Shown here piece after piece: positions 34,286 to 42,745 of a DNA stretch of 64,000 nucleotides. This stretch comes from JACVRW01 sp963733885 (GTDB lineage Bacteria; Actinomycetota; Thermoleophilia; Solirubrobacterales; Thermoleophilaceae): positions 286,144 to 350,143 of the forward strand of contig CAVTES010000008.1 in assembly GCA_963733885.1 (NCBI GenBank), read 5' to 3'. A program made the position numbers and the translations under genes. Each line of letters starts with the position of its first letter. The first letter of the stretch is position 1. The notes beneath the pieces are model-generated. The model had not been told where the DNA came from and searched no databases. It worked only from the letters and a program-made list of their open reading frames with translations.

Positions 34286-34951
34286 GTGCGTCTCATCGTC
34301 GCCCGCTGCGAAGTCGTCTACACCGGCCGGCTCACCGCCGTCCTGCCGGAGGCGCTCCGGCTGCTGATGGTCAAGTCGGACGGCTCGGTGATGGTGCACG
34401 CCGACACCGGCGGCTACAAGCCGTCCAACTGGATGACCGCACCGACCGTGATCGAGGAGGAGCCCGGCGTGATGGTGGTGCGAAAGCCGGCCGGCGCAGC
34501 CGAGGACCGCCTCGAGATTCGCATCGCCGAGGTGGTCTCGGACGTCACACACGACATGGGCGAGGCCGCCGCACTCGAGAAGGAGGGCGTCGAGCGCGAG
34601 CTGCAGGAGCTGCTGGCCTACGCGCCGCCCGAGGGCCTGCGCCTCATCCGCCGCGAGTGGCCCACGGACATCGGCCCGGTCGACCTCATGTGCCGGGACG
34701 CCGACGACGACTTCGTGGCCGTGGAGATCAAGCGCGTCGGCACGATCGAGGCCGTCGAGCAGCTGACCCGCTACCTCGAGCGCATCTGCGAGGAGCCGGG
34801 CATGTCCCGTTGCCGGGGCGTGCTGGCCGCCGGGATCCTCAAACCACAGGCGCGCGCGCTCGCCGAGTCGCGGGGGATCGCCTGCGTGGAGGTGGACCTC
34901 GCCGTGCTTAAGGGCGAGCGCGAGCCGGATCTGACGCTGTTCGCGGCGTGA
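34286..34951 (+). CDS. nucS: Endonuclease NucS (EndoMS), mismatch repair
   Basis: About 221 residues starting VRLIVARCEVVYTGRLTA, the usual NucS opening (GTG 34286; a GTG at 34277 is an alternative). The C-terminal nuclease domain shows IGPVDLMCRDADDDFVAVEI followed by KRVG, the D...E-x-K catalytic set, and YLERICEEPG. NucS cleaves mismatched DNA and replaces MutS/MutL in most actinobacteria and some archaea, so its presence supports the actinobacterial assignment. The gene ends towards the long hairpin at 35035. Confidence 0.92.
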   Translation: MRLIVARCEVVYTGRLTAVLPEALRLLMVKSDGSVMVHADTGGYKPSNWMTAPTVIEEEPGVMVVRKPAGAAEDRLEIRIAEVVSDVTHDMGEAAALEKEGVERELQELLAYAPPEGLRLIRREWPTDIGPVDLMCRDADDDFVAVEIKRVGTIEAVEQLTRYLERICEEPGMSRCRGVLAAGILKPQARALAESRGIACVEVDLAVLKGEREPDLTLFAA

Positions 34952-35034
34952 CCGCGGGCTACTTCGCTTCGTTTCGGCTGGTCCGAAACGACAGCAGTCA
35001 AGGGGTGAGGCCTTCCCACGCGCCGTTGCAAGGC

Positions 35035-35085
35035 GAGTGTGGGCCCTCAAAGGCGCCATATGCGTGACTTTGAGGGCCCACACTC
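35035..35085. terminator. Perfect 18-bp inverted repeat between nucS and ppk2
   Basis: Arms 35035-35052 and 35068-35085 are exact complements over 18 bases around a 15-base loop that contains CATATG. It lies between two convergent genes, 84 bases after nucS and 36 after ppk2, as expected of a shared terminator. The length and perfection are greater than at other gene ends here, so a dispersed palindromic repeat is an alternative. Confidence 0.65.
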
Positions 35086-35121
35086 CGGATCGTCGAGGTT
35101 TCGCGGCGCGGCGCGCCCTGC

Positions 35122-35886
35122 CTACCTTCCGACCGCCGGCGGCTCGATCCCGCGCTCGCGCATGCCGCGCTCGATCCGCTCGCTAACGGTCTCCACCACC
35201 TTCACGCGCGCGTACTTCTTGTTCTCGGCCTCCACGAGGTGCCAGGGGGAGAAGTCCCGGTCGGTCTTCGCCAGCATGTCCTCGAGCGCCTCCAGGTACT
35301 GCGGGCGCTTCCCGCGGTTCGCCCAGTCCTCCTCGGTCAGCTTCCACGCCTTGACCGGATCGTTGCGGCGCTTCTCGAAACGCTCCAGCTGCTCCTTGCC
35401 GGAGATGTGCATGAAGAACTTGATCAGCACCATCCCGCCGGCGCTCAGCGACCGCTCCATCTCGGCGATCTCGCCGTAGGCGCGCCGCCACTCCGCCTCT
35501 GTCGCGAAGCCGTCCACCCGCTCCACCAGCACCCTCCCGTACCAGGTGCGGTCGAGGATCGTCATCCCGCCGTCGCCGGGCAGCACCGGCCAGAAGCGCT
35601 GCAGGTAGTGGTGGCGCTTCTCGTCCGGAGTGGGCGCCGAGAATTGCGCCACGCGCACGTGGCGCAGGTCGAACGGCCGCACCAGGCGCTTGATTGCGCC
35701 GCCCTTTCCCGAGGCGTCCCAGCCCTCGAAGAGCACGCACACCGGCGGCCCGAGCCCGTAGCCGTGCAGCTTGCCCCCGAGCGCCAGCCGCAGCGCCTCC
35801 AGCCGCGCCCAGCCCGCCTCGAGCCGCTCGGCCTCCTCTTCCTTCGAGAGCTTGAGGCTCAGGTCGAGCTCGTCGAGGCGACCCAT
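35122..35886 (-). CDS. ppk2: Polyphosphate kinase 2 family protein
   Basis: The 254 residues contain the P-loop kinase Walker A segment VCVLFEGWDASGKGGAIKRL, the lid and Walker B region MTILDRTWYGRVLVERVDGF and the terminal segment DFSPWHLVEAENKKYARVKV, all typical of PPK2. The enzyme transfers phosphate between polyphosphate and nucleotides (NMP, NDP) in the cytoplasm; the subclass cannot be decided by eye. Its ATG overlaps the stop of the luciferase-like oxidoreductase gene (ATGA), making a coupled series with the P450 gene. Confidence 0.9.
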   Translation of the reverse strand: MGRLDELDLSLKLSKEEEAERLEAGWARLEALRLALGGKLHGYGLGPPVCVLFEGWDASGKGGAIKRLVRPFDLRHVRVAQFSAPTPDEKRHHYLQRFWPVLPGDGGMTILDRTWYGRVLVERVDGFATEAEWRRAYGEIAEMERSLSAGGMVLIKFFMHISGKEQLERFEKRRNDPVKAWKLTEEDWANRGKRPQYLEALEDMLAKTDRDFSPWHLVEAENKKYARVKVVETVSERIERGMRERGIEPPAVGR

Positions 35887-36707
35887 CAGGTGAGCGCTGC
35901 GAACTCGTCGAGCTGGCGCTCTACCTGACGCGTGCCGGCGTCGGGCGAGACGTAGAAGGCGCAGCGGTCCACCCCGGCCCAGCCCAGCCGCTCGACCGCC
36001 CGGGCCTCGGGCTTGGCTCCGAAGAACGTCACCTTCACGTGCCGCCCGGCGCGGTCGCGCAGCCGCTCGATCCGCTCCTTCAGCTCCTCCACGCTCGCGA
36101 TCCGGTTCGGGATCCACTCGTCCCCGTAGCCGAGCACCCGGTCGAGGACCTTCTCGCCCGCGCCGCCCACGATCACCGGCGGATGGGGTTGCTGCACGGG
36201 CTTCGGCCAGGACCAGATCGGGTCGAAGTCGACGAACTCACCGTGGTACTCCGCCTCGTCCTGGGTCCAGATCGCCTTGATCGCCTCCACTCGTTCGCGC
36301 ATGACCTTGAAGCGCCGCCGCGGGTCGGTGCCGTGGTTGCGCATCTCCTCGTGGTTCCAGCCCGCCCCCACGCCGAACAGGAAGCGCCCGCCTGAGAGGT
36401 GGTCGAGCGAGGCGGTCTTCTTGGCGAGCACGATCGGATCGTGCTCGATCACCAGGCATACCCCGGTGCCGATCTTGATGCGCTCGGTGACCGCGGCAGC
36501 GAAGGAGAGGGCGACGAACGGGTCGTGGATATGCCAGTACTGGCGCGGCAGCTCGCCCCCGCCGGGCCGCGGCGTGTCGCGACTCACCGGGATGTGCGTG
36601 TGCTCGACGAAGAAGAGCGATTCGAAGTCGCGCTCCTCCGCGAGTCGTGCAAGCTCGGCGGGATGAATCGAGTAGTCCGTCTGGAAAAGGGCTACGCCGC
36701 GTTCCAC
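35886..36707 (-). CDS. LLM class F420-dependent oxidoreductase
   Basis: The 273 residues form a luciferase-like TIM barrel: GVALFQTDYSIHPAELARLA, FESLFFVEHTHIPVSR, IKIGTGVCLVIEHDPIVLAK, LSGGRFLFGVGAGWNHEEMR and HPPVIVGGAGEKVLDRVLGY. This subgroup in actinobacteria usually uses F420 as hydride carrier; the substrate is unknown. The start is GTG at 36707, giving VERGVALFQTDYS as in relatives; it overlaps the P450 gene end by 16 bases. Being coupled to a P450 suggests joint oxidation steps on one compound. Confidence 0.88.
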   Translation of the reverse strand: MERGVALFQTDYSIHPAELARLAEERDFESLFFVEHTHIPVSRDTPRPGGGELPRQYWHIHDPFVALSFAAAVTERIKIGTGVCLVIEHDPIVLAKKTASLDHLSGGRFLFGVGAGWNHEEMRNHGTDPRRRFKVMRERVEAIKAIWTQDEAEYHGEFVDFDPIWSWPKPVQQPHPPVIVGGAGEKVLDRVLGYGDEWIPNRIASVEELKERIERLRDRAGRHVKVTFFGAKPEARAVERLGWAGVDRCAFYVSPDAGTRQVERQLDEFAALT

Positions 36708-37906
36708 CGGATCGGCAGGCTATCGAGGCCGTAGATCCCGTGGACCGAGCCGAGCTCCGGCGCCGCGTCGAGCTCGAGCCCGGGCATGCGCGCTGGCAGG
36801 AAGGCGAGCCCCTCCTGCAGCTCGGCGCGCGCGAGGTTGGCGCCGAGGCAGTAGTGGATGCCCGCGCCGAAGGTGAGCGGCTTGGCATCGCCGCGGTCCG
36901 CGGTGATGTCGAATGCCCCGCCGTCGCCGTCCACCCCGTCGCGGTTTCCGGTGAAGGCGCAGACCATCACGATGGTCCCGGCCGGGAAGGTCACGTCGCG
37001 GTACTCGACCTCCTCGTGCAGCAGCCGTGCGGTGAAAGGCGTGATCGGCTCGTAGCGGACCACCTCTTCCACCGCCGAGGGCGCCAGCTCCGGCCGCTCG
37101 GCGAGGAGGCGCCACTGGTCGGGATGCTCCGCGAACAGCCGTACGGCGTGGGCGAGCTGCGACTGCGTCGTGTCCACTCCCCCCACCAGCACGTTCAGCA
37201 CCAGGTTCATGCACTCGACGTCGGACAGCCGGTCGCCCTCCTGCTCGGCGGCGATCAGGGTGGAGATGAGATCGTCGGCGGGATCGGCACGGCGCCGCTC
37301 GATCAGCTCACCGGCCCACTCGTAGAACTCCGCGCAAGCCCGTTCGATCGCCTCGCGCTCGTTCATCAGGCTGGGGCCGTCGAACTGGCGCTGGATCAGG
37401 TTGGACCACTCGTAGAGCCGCGGGGCGTCGTCGAGCGGCGCGCCCATCACGGTGGCGATCGTGAGCGACGGGTACGGCTTGGCGAAGGCGCCCACGAACT
37501 CGCAGCGGCCCGCCTCGGCGAGCGGCTCCCAAAGCCGGGCGAGGAAGTCGCGCATCGCCGGGCGCCAGCGGTCAGCCGCGCGGGGGGTGAAGGCGGGGTT
37601 GACGAGATTCCGAAGACGGCGGTGGTGGTCGCCGTTCACGTGCAGGATGTTGCGTCGCATCTGCTCGAGCAGCGGGCCCTCGGGCACCTCGAACATCTCG
37701 GCGATCTTCATCCCGGGGAAGGTGGCCGCGCGGGTGCGCAGGAAGAACGACCCCGCCTCGCGATCGAGTACGAAGTAGCCGATCGGGGACGTGGCGATCC
37801 AGCCGCGCTCGCTCAGCTCCGCCATGGTCTCGTGGAAGCGGGGACCCCTGAGGCCCGGGTCGAAGAAGTCGAGCTCGGGCAGCGCGAGGTCGGTGACGAT
37901 AGCCAT
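36692..37906 (-). CDS. Cytochrome P450
   Basis: The 404 residues show the I-helix oxygen motif GGVDTTQSQ near 242-250, the K-helix E281-x-x-R284 (VEEVVRYEP) and the heme loop FGAGIHYCLGANLAR with Cys353 as heme ligand. It is a soluble class I bacterial P450 and needs ferredoxin and reductase partners that are not encoded nearby. The ATG at 37906 gives MAIVTDLALPELDFF. It heads a three-gene unit with the luciferase-like oxidoreductase and PPK2. It diverges from msrA with only 19 bases between the start codons. Confidence 0.93.
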   Translation of the reverse strand: MAIVTDLALPELDFFDPGLRGPRFHETMAELSERGWIATSPIGYFVLDREAGSFFLRTRAATFPGMKIAEMFEVPEGPLLEQMRRNILHVNGDHHRRLRNLVNPAFTPRAADRWRPAMRDFLARLWEPLAEAGRCEFVGAFAKPYPSLTIATVMGAPLDDAPRLYEWSNLIQRQFDGPSLMNEREAIERACAEFYEWAGELIERRRADPADDLISTLIAAEQEGDRLSDVECMNLVLNVLVGGVDTTQSQLAHAVRLFAEHPDQWRLLAERPELAPSAVEEVVRYEPITPFTARLLHEEVEYRDVTFPAGTIVMVCAFTGNRDGVDGDGGAFDITADRGDAKPLTFGAGIHYCLGANLARAELQEGLAFLPARMPGLELDAAPELGSVHGIYGLDSLPIRWNAA

Positions 37907-37925
37907 GGGCTCTATTCTCGGACAT

Positions 37926-38582
37926 GTGAGCTTTCTCTTCCGCCACAAGACCGACATGCCCGACGCGAGCGACGCGCTCCCGGGCCGCGACACGCGCCCC
38001 TTCTCCGTGCCCGACACGCACTTCGTGCTCGGCACGCCGCTCGAGCCGCCGTTCCCGGAGGACACCGAGCAGGTGATCGTCGGGATGGGCTGCTTCTGGG
38101 GCGCGGAGCGCACCTTCTGGGAGCCCGCCGGCATGTACACCACCGCGGTCGGCTACGCCGGCGGCTACACGCCGAATCCCACATACGAGGAGGTCTGCAC
38201 CGGGCGCACCGGGCACAACGAGGTGGTCCTGGCGGTCTTCCGGCCGGCCGAGATCTCCTTCGACAAGGTGCTCCAGCTCTTCTGGGAGGGCCATGACCCG
38301 ACCCAGGGCATGCGGCAGGGCAACGACGTCGGCACCCAGTACCGGTCCGGGATCTACGTGACCTCCGACGCCCAGCGGGCCGCCGCCGAGGCTTCGAAGG
38401 AGCGCTACGCGGAGCGCCTCGGCGCCGCCGGCTACGGCGAGATCACCACGGAGATCCTCGACGCGCCGGAGCTCTACTACGCCGAGGACTACCACCAGCA
38501 GTACCTCGCGAAGAACCCGGGGGGCTACTGCGGGCTGGGCGGCACCGGCGTCAGCTGTCCAGTAGGCGTGCCATCAGCCTGA
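37926..38582 (+). CDS. msrA: Peptide methionine sulfoxide reductase MsrA
   Basis: The GTG at 37926 gives 218 residues beginning VSFLFRHKTDMP, the common actinobacterial MsrA opening. The catalytic Cys56 lies in GMGCFWGAERTFW; conserved blocks TAVGYAGGYTPNPTYEEVCT and EDYHQQYLAKNPGGYCGLGG follow, with resolving Cys in the tail (GYCGLGGTGVSC). The enzyme repairs methionine-S-sulfoxide in proteins. It overlaps the convergent Nudix gene by 32 bases. Confidence 0.95.
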   Translation: MSFLFRHKTDMPDASDALPGRDTRPFSVPDTHFVLGTPLEPPFPEDTEQVIVGMGCFWGAERTFWEPAGMYTTAVGYAGGYTPNPTYEEVCTGRTGHNEVVLAVFRPAEISFDKVLQLFWEGHDPTQGMRQGNDVGTQYRSGIYVTSDAQRAAAEASKERYAERLGAAGYGEITTEILDAPELYYAEDYHQQYLAKNPGGYCGLGGTGVSCPVGVPSA

Positions 38583-39201
38583 GGCGCGGGTCCGCCTCCG
38601 CGGGCCAGCGCTCCACATCCGGAGGCCACCAGGCCCACTCGTCGTGCTCGTGGTCGGGCACCGGGTCGGAGGCGTCCGCGACCGTGGCCAGACCGACCAG
38701 CATCGCCATCCCGTCCGGCAGGCCGACAAGCGCCTCGACGCTCAGGCGCTCCGGCTCGAGCTTCCACTCCTCGTCCAGCTCGCGCGAGAGCGTGTCGGTC
38801 GGGCTCTCGCCCACGTCGACCGCCCCGCCGGCGCCCAGCGCCCACCGCCCGGCCCAGGTCGACACCCAGTCGGCACGGTGGCCGGCGAGCCAGCGTCCGT
38901 CCTCGGCGCGCACCACGCACAGCGCAGTAAGGCTGTTGCAGGCGTTCCCCTCCACGAGCCGCAGTGCCCAGCGCGACGGCTGGAGCTCGAGCACCAGCCG
39001 GCCGGCGTCCTCGCGCCACCCCGCGAGGCGGGTGGCCAGGCCGTCGTGCGAGGGCGACCCGCGCTCGCGCAGCCCGTTCACGGCGGCGTCCGCCAGGCGC
39101 TGGATCTCGTCCGGCGGCTCGTAGGCGTCGTCGAGCCAGCGGGCCTCGACCTGGTCCGCCGGCCACGGCCCGCGCGCGAGGATTCCTGGGGCGGGGGTCA
39201 C
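38551..39201 (-). CDS. Nudix hydrolase with N-terminal extension
   Basis: About 216 residues from the GTG at 39201. Residues about 95-200 are the Nudix domain with an almost complete box: GGAVDVGESPTDTLSRELDE then EWKL (G..5E..7RELDEEW). The first 90 residues (ARGPWPADQVEARWLDDAYE and on) form a separate small domain seen in actinobacterial relatives. It probably hydrolyses a nucleoside diphosphate-linked compound. It lies in series with a second Nudix gene 10 bases upstream. Confidence 0.85.
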   Translation of the reverse strand: MTPAPGILARGPWPADQVEARWLDDAYEPPDEIQRLADAAVNGLRERGSPSHDGLATRLAGWREDAGRLVLELQPSRWALRLVEGNACNSLTALCVVRAEDGRWLAGHRADWVSTWAGRWALGAGGAVDVGESPTDTLSRELDEEWKLEPERLSVEALVGLPDGMAMLVGLATVADASDPVPDHEHDEWAWWPPDVERWPAEADPRLRLMARLLDS

Positions 39202-39211
39202 GCCCAGGAGC

Positions 39212-39634
39212 CTAGTCCGGGGCGATCCCCCGCTCGCGCAGCAGCACCCGCGCGCACAGCGACCCGCGCCACGCGGCCGGTCCGAGCTCGGCGAGGTCGC
39301 CCCAGCGGCACGACTCGTACTGAGTGCCCTCGCCGGGCTGTGGCACCGCCGGCTCGCCGGCGGTGATCTCCACCGCCCAGTCGCGCATGTGGAGCCGGTA
39401 GGCGGGCCGCTCGTCCTCCGCCTCGCCCAGCGCGCGCACCGGCCGTACCTCCACGCCAAGCTTGTCCCGGCCCGCCCGCCGCACCGCGTCCTCCTCGTCC
39501 TCGCCCGGGCGCAGCGTCGCGGCCGGGAGGCCCCACTCCCCCGGGAGGCTCTCGTCGCCATCGGGCCGCCGCACGAGCAGCAGGCCGTCGTGGCGCTCGA
39601 TCACGAGCGAGACCGATCGCTTGAGCGGCTTCAC
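39212..39634 (-). CDS. Nudix-fold protein with degenerate catalytic box
   Basis: The 140 residues follow the Nudix fold (KRSVSLVIERHDGLLLVRRP, GEWGLPAATLRPGEDEEDAV). Where the box needs R-E-x-x-E-E it reads RRAGRDKLGV: the key Glu are replaced by Ala, Asp and Lys. Metal-dependent hydrolysis is therefore doubtful; it may only bind nucleotides or regulate. The C-terminal part (YESCRWGDLAELGPAAWRGS) is intact and resembles MutY-type Nudix extensions. The gene sits between the active Nudix gene and the DUF480 gene. Confidence 0.78.
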   Translation of the reverse strand: MKPLKRSVSLVIERHDGLLLVRRPDGDESLPGEWGLPAATLRPGEDEEDAVRRAGRDKLGVEVRPVRALGEAEDERPAYRLHMRDWAVEITAGEPAVPQPGEGTQYESCRWGDLAELGPAAWRGSLCARVLLRERGIAPD

Positions 39635-39640
39635 CTTCGG

Positions 39641-40282
39641 TCAGGCGTCCAGGCGGTCGCGCAGCGCTTGCAGCTCGTCGCGCAGCGCCGACACCTCGGC
39701 CTCGAGCCGGTCGACGCGCTCGTCGAGGCCCCCGTCCGCGGGCGCCACCGCGCGCTCGGGCCCTGGAGGAGGCGGGCCCTCCATCGGCTGCTCGTCCCCC
39801 TCCCCCTCGAGCAGATGGGTGTAGCGCTGTCCCCGCTCGCCCGGGCGGCGCGGGAGCGCCGCCGCCAGCTCGCGCTCGATCAGCTCGATCAGGGTGCTCT
39901 CGAGCTCTTCATGTGACTCGAACCGGTACATGCGCTCGGTCCGCGTCCGGAGCTCGCCCGGCGTCTGGGGCCCGCGCAGCATCAGCACGGCCAGGAGCGT
40001 GAGCTGGGCCGGCGTCAGGCCGAGCGCCTGGTCGAGCACGTGCTTGTACTTGACCGAGCGCGCCGTGGACCAGCTCGCCATCGTCGTCCACTTGCGCCGG
40101 CCCAGCCGGTCGAGCGCCGATCGGACGGTTCCCTCGTCGTAGTCCACGACCGGGTCGCGGTTGGTCGACTGGTTGCAGGCCAGTCGCAGGGAGTTGAGCG
40201 TGAGCGGGTACTGGTCGGGCGTCGTGCGCTGCTTCTCCACCAGGCACGCCACAACGCGGATCTCCACGGCATCCGGTTCCAC
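39641..40282 (-). CDS. DUF480 (YceH-like) winged-helix protein
   Basis: About 213 residues starting with GTG at 40282 (VEPDAVEIRVVACLVEKQRT). The family blocks YPLTLNSLRLACNQSTNRDP, VRSALDRLGRRKW and LRGPQTPGELRTRTERMYRF are complete, giving two winged-helix domains. A predicted coiled coil closes the protein (ERVDRLEAEVSALRDELQAL). The function is unknown. The reading frame stays open far upstream, but conservation starts only here. Confidence 0.88.
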   Translation of the reverse strand: MEPDAVEIRVVACLVEKQRTTPDQYPLTLNSLRLACNQSTNRDPVVDYDEGTVRSALDRLGRRKWTTMASWSTARSVKYKHVLDQALGLTPAQLTLLAVLMLRGPQTPGELRTRTERMYRFESHEELESTLIELIERELAAALPRRPGERGQRYTHLLEGEGDEQPMEGPPPPGPERAVAPADGGLDERVDRLEAEVSALRDELQALRDRLDA

Positions 40283-40537
40283 GGCGGCGTAGCTTAGGCG
40301 CCGCGGATCGCGGGGGCCGCTCTCGCTCGAGGGGCGTGCGGGAGGGCCTTGGCTGCGGCGCGAGCAACCGGTATCGAGGCGAGCCGGCCGGTGTCGCTGG
40401 AAGAAGCACGGCGCGGGCACGCCAAGGAGCGCGACTTGCCGTGGCGGGCGCGCGGGCGCCTCGCGCTCTTCCTCCTGCGCGCGCTGCGGGCGCTCCTGCG
40501 CTGAGGCTCGGACGGCGCAGCTTGCCATCCTCACGGG

Positions 40538-41740
40538 GTGAGCGTCTACGCCCGCATCCTCCGCACCCCGGGAGTGGCGATGATCGTGCTGGCCACCCTG
40601 ATCGGGCGGCTCCCGATCGGCATCAGCGGGCTCGCGATCCTGCTCTTCGTGGAGGAGGTGAGCGACTCCTTCGCCGCCGCCGGCCTCTGCGCCGGGGCGC
40701 TCGCGCTCGGCAGCGCGGCCGGGGCTCCGTTCCAGGGGCGGCTCATCGACCGGCGCGGCGTGGGCATGCTGCTTCCGCTGGCCGTCGCGCACGCGGCCGG
40801 GCTCGTGGTGATCTGGCTCGCCGGCGAGGCCGGCGCGGCGGTCGTGCTGCTGGCCGTGGCGTCGCTCGCCGCCGGCGTGGCCATCCCGCCGGTGTCGTCG
40901 GTGCTCCGCTCGCGCTGGCAGTACCTGCTGCCCGGCCGGCCCGAGTTGCTCGCCGGGGCGTTCGCGCTCGACTCGGTGATGATCGAGGTGATCTTCGTGA
41001 CCGGCCCGCTGCTCACCACGGTCGTGGTGGCCACGGTCGGCCCGCAGTACGCGCTCATCGTGTCCGCCGCCTGCGTCCTGCTCGGCACGTCGCTGATGCT
41101 CGCCGGCCTGAGCGGCAAGCCGGGTCCGGAGCCGACCGAGGCCGGCCGTGCCGCGTTCGGGTTGGGTGCGCTCGCCTCCCCCGGTCTGCGCACGCTCGTG
41201 TTGGCGAGCCTGCCCGTGGGCTTCACCTTCGGCACGCTCGAGGTTGTGCTGCCGGCGTTCAGCGAGGCCGAGGGCTCGAGGGAGCTGGCGGGCGTTCTGC
41301 TCGCGGTGTGGTCCTCCGCCAGCGCGGTGGGCGGGCTGGTCTGGGGCGCGCGCGGCGGCGGAGCGCCGCTGCTTAAGGCACATCTCCTCTTCGCCTGGCT
41401 GCTGCCGCTCGGCGTGGCCCCGCTCCTGCTGGCCGACTCGCTCCTGTCGATGGCGTTGCTGACGATCCTGACCGGGCTTCCAATCGCGCCGCTGATCGCT
41501 TCGCGCAACCAGCTCGTGGAGCGGGTGGTTCTCCCCGGCACCGCCACCGAGGCGTTCACCTGGCCGCTGACCGCTCTGGTCGCGGGTGTGTCGCTCGGCG
41601 CGGCCGCCGCCGGCGCCGTGGTGGAGGCGAGCTCGTGGAGCGCCGGCGTGGTGCTGGCGATGGCGGTGGCGTTCGTGGGGGCGGGCGTGGTGATGGGGCG
41701 GCGACGCACCCTGGCGCAGCCGCTGGCGGTCTCCGGGTAG
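40538..41740 (+). CDS. MFS transporter
   Basis: About 400 residues with 12 predicted membrane helices in two halves (MIVLATLIGRLPIGISGLAI; FVTGPLLTTVVVATVGPQYA; LRTLVLASLPVGFTFGTLEV; MALLTILTGLPIAPLIASRN). The segment between helices 2 and 3 (QGRLIDRRGVGMLLP) is the family's G-x-x-x-D-R-x-G-R-type loop. The transported compound is not evident. The gene is separate from its neighbours; the 255-base gap to its left holds at most a 37-codon frame that I do not support. Confidence 0.85.
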   Translation: MSVYARILRTPGVAMIVLATLIGRLPIGISGLAILLFVEEVSDSFAAAGLCAGALALGSAAGAPFQGRLIDRRGVGMLLPLAVAHAAGLVVIWLAGEAGAAVVLLAVASLAAGVAIPPVSSVLRSRWQYLLPGRPELLAGAFALDSVMIEVIFVTGPLLTTVVVATVGPQYALIVSAACVLLGTSLMLAGLSGKPGPEPTEAGRAAFGLGALASPGLRTLVLASLPVGFTFGTLEVVLPAFSEAEGSRELAGVLLAVWSSASAVGGLVWGARGGGAPLLKAHLLFAWLLPLGVAPLLLADSLLSMALLTILTGLPIAPLIASRNQLVERVVLPGTATEAFTWPLTALVAGVSLGAAAAGAVVEASSWSAGVVLAMAVAFVGAGVVMGRRRTLAQPLAVSG

Positions 41741-41749
41741 ATTCGCGCC

Positions 41750-42196
41750 ATGGGAAACATCAAGGGAGACCGCAGTGTCGAGATCGAGGCACCGATCGAG
41801 CGCTGCTACGAGATCGCAGCGGACATCGAGAACGCTCCCGACTGGCAGGGCTCGCTGAAAGACGTCGAGGTCCTGGAGCGCGACGGCGAGCGCCGCGCGC
41901 TGCTGGTCGAGACCGAGTCCGACGCCAAGGTCAAGAGCGTGCGTGCGCGCCTGCGATTCTCGTACGACCCGCCCACCGGGATCCGCTGGGTGCAGGAGAA
42001 GGGCGACACGAAGTCGCTGGTCGGCTCCTGGAGCTTCGAGGACCTCGGCGGCGGACGCACGCGCGCGACCTACGCGCTCGAGGCCGACCCCGGTCGCATG
42101 CTCGGCCTGCTGCTGCGCGGCCCGGCCGAGACGAAGGTGCGCGACTTCCTGGTCGGCAACGCCGCGGACGGGTTGAAGGAAAAGGCCGAGAGGTAG
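41750..42196 (+). CDS. SRPBCC (START-like) family protein
   Basis: The 148 residues follow the polyketide cyclase/dehydrase-type START fold: KGDRSVEIEAPIERCYEIAA, ENAPDWQGSLKDVEVLERDG, SVRARLRFSYDPP and GSWSFEDLGGGRTRATYALE. It binds a hydrophobic ligand in a helix-grip fold; the ligand is unknown. It follows the MFS gene by only 9 bases, so they form an operon, and the pair may handle one lipophilic compound. Confidence 0.85.
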   Translation: MGNIKGDRSVEIEAPIERCYEIAADIENAPDWQGSLKDVEVLERDGERRALLVETESDAKVKSVRARLRFSYDPPTGIRWVQEKGDTKSLVGSWSFEDLGGGRTRATYALEADPGRMLGLLLRGPAETKVRDFLVGNAADGLKEKAER

Positions 42197-42336
42197 CCGC
42201 TCAGCCGCAGGCCGCCGGCCCGGTCGTGCGCGCGCAGCACCCTGCCTCAGCGTCTTCGAGGCGACCGTGCCGCGGCCGTTCGTGGTGCAGTCGAGGTGGT
42301 GTCGTGGAGCACCACGATCCTGTTGTCGCGGTCACG

Positions 42337-42738
42337 TCACCCAACGCGCCGCAGGGCTTCCCGCGCCGCCTCGAGGTCCGGGTAGGGGTCCATGCGCGTG
42401 ACCTTGCCGTCGGCGATCCAGTGCACGACCGCGGAGGTCTGCTCCACCTCGATCCCGCTGGCCACGCCGCGTCCCTTCAGGACCAGGTCGACGATCACCT
42501 GCTCGCCCTCCAGGTGGAAGTCGAGCGGCTCGAACCGGACGTTTTCGATCAGGCCCTCGAACGCGTCGAGGTAGCGGCGCGCGCCCTCGTGGCCCTCGTA
42601 GACGTCGGGCTCGGCCGACAGCGACGGCGGGACCTCGGCAACGAAGTTCTCCGAGAGCAGCTCGAAGATGCCGCTGCGGTCGCTCCGGTTAAAGCGCTCG
42701 AGGAGCTCGCGCACCAGCTCGACCTTCGGATCGGTCAC
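42337..42738 (-). CDS. SnoaL-like (NTF2-fold) protein
   Basis: From the GTG at 42738 (VTDPKVELVRELLERFNRSD) this gives about 133 residues of an NTF2-like cone: IFELLSENFVAEVPPSLSAE, GHEGARRYLDAFEGLIENVR, VIVDLVLKGRGVASGIEVEQ and TRMDPYPDLEAAREALRRVG. A longer start at 42783 would add unconserved residues and overlap the divergent HAD gene. Members are small ligand-binding proteins or isomerases. No catalytic residues can be assigned. The 140 bases to its left hold nothing clear. Confidence 0.8.
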   Translation of the reverse strand: MTDPKVELVRELLERFNRSDRSGIFELLSENFVAEVPPSLSAEPDVYEGHEGARRYLDAFEGLIENVRFEPLDFHLEGEQVIVDLVLKGRGVASGIEVEQTSAVVHWIADGKVTRMDPYPDLEAAREALRRVG

Positions 42739-42745
42739 TTCTGGG

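Noticed and set aside
40346..40504. Short plus-strand frame ending RGRLALFLLRALRALLR before the MFS gene
   Set aside because: 37-52 codons, no ribosome site and no family motif; basic Leu/Arg composition is typical of noncoding GC-rich sequence.
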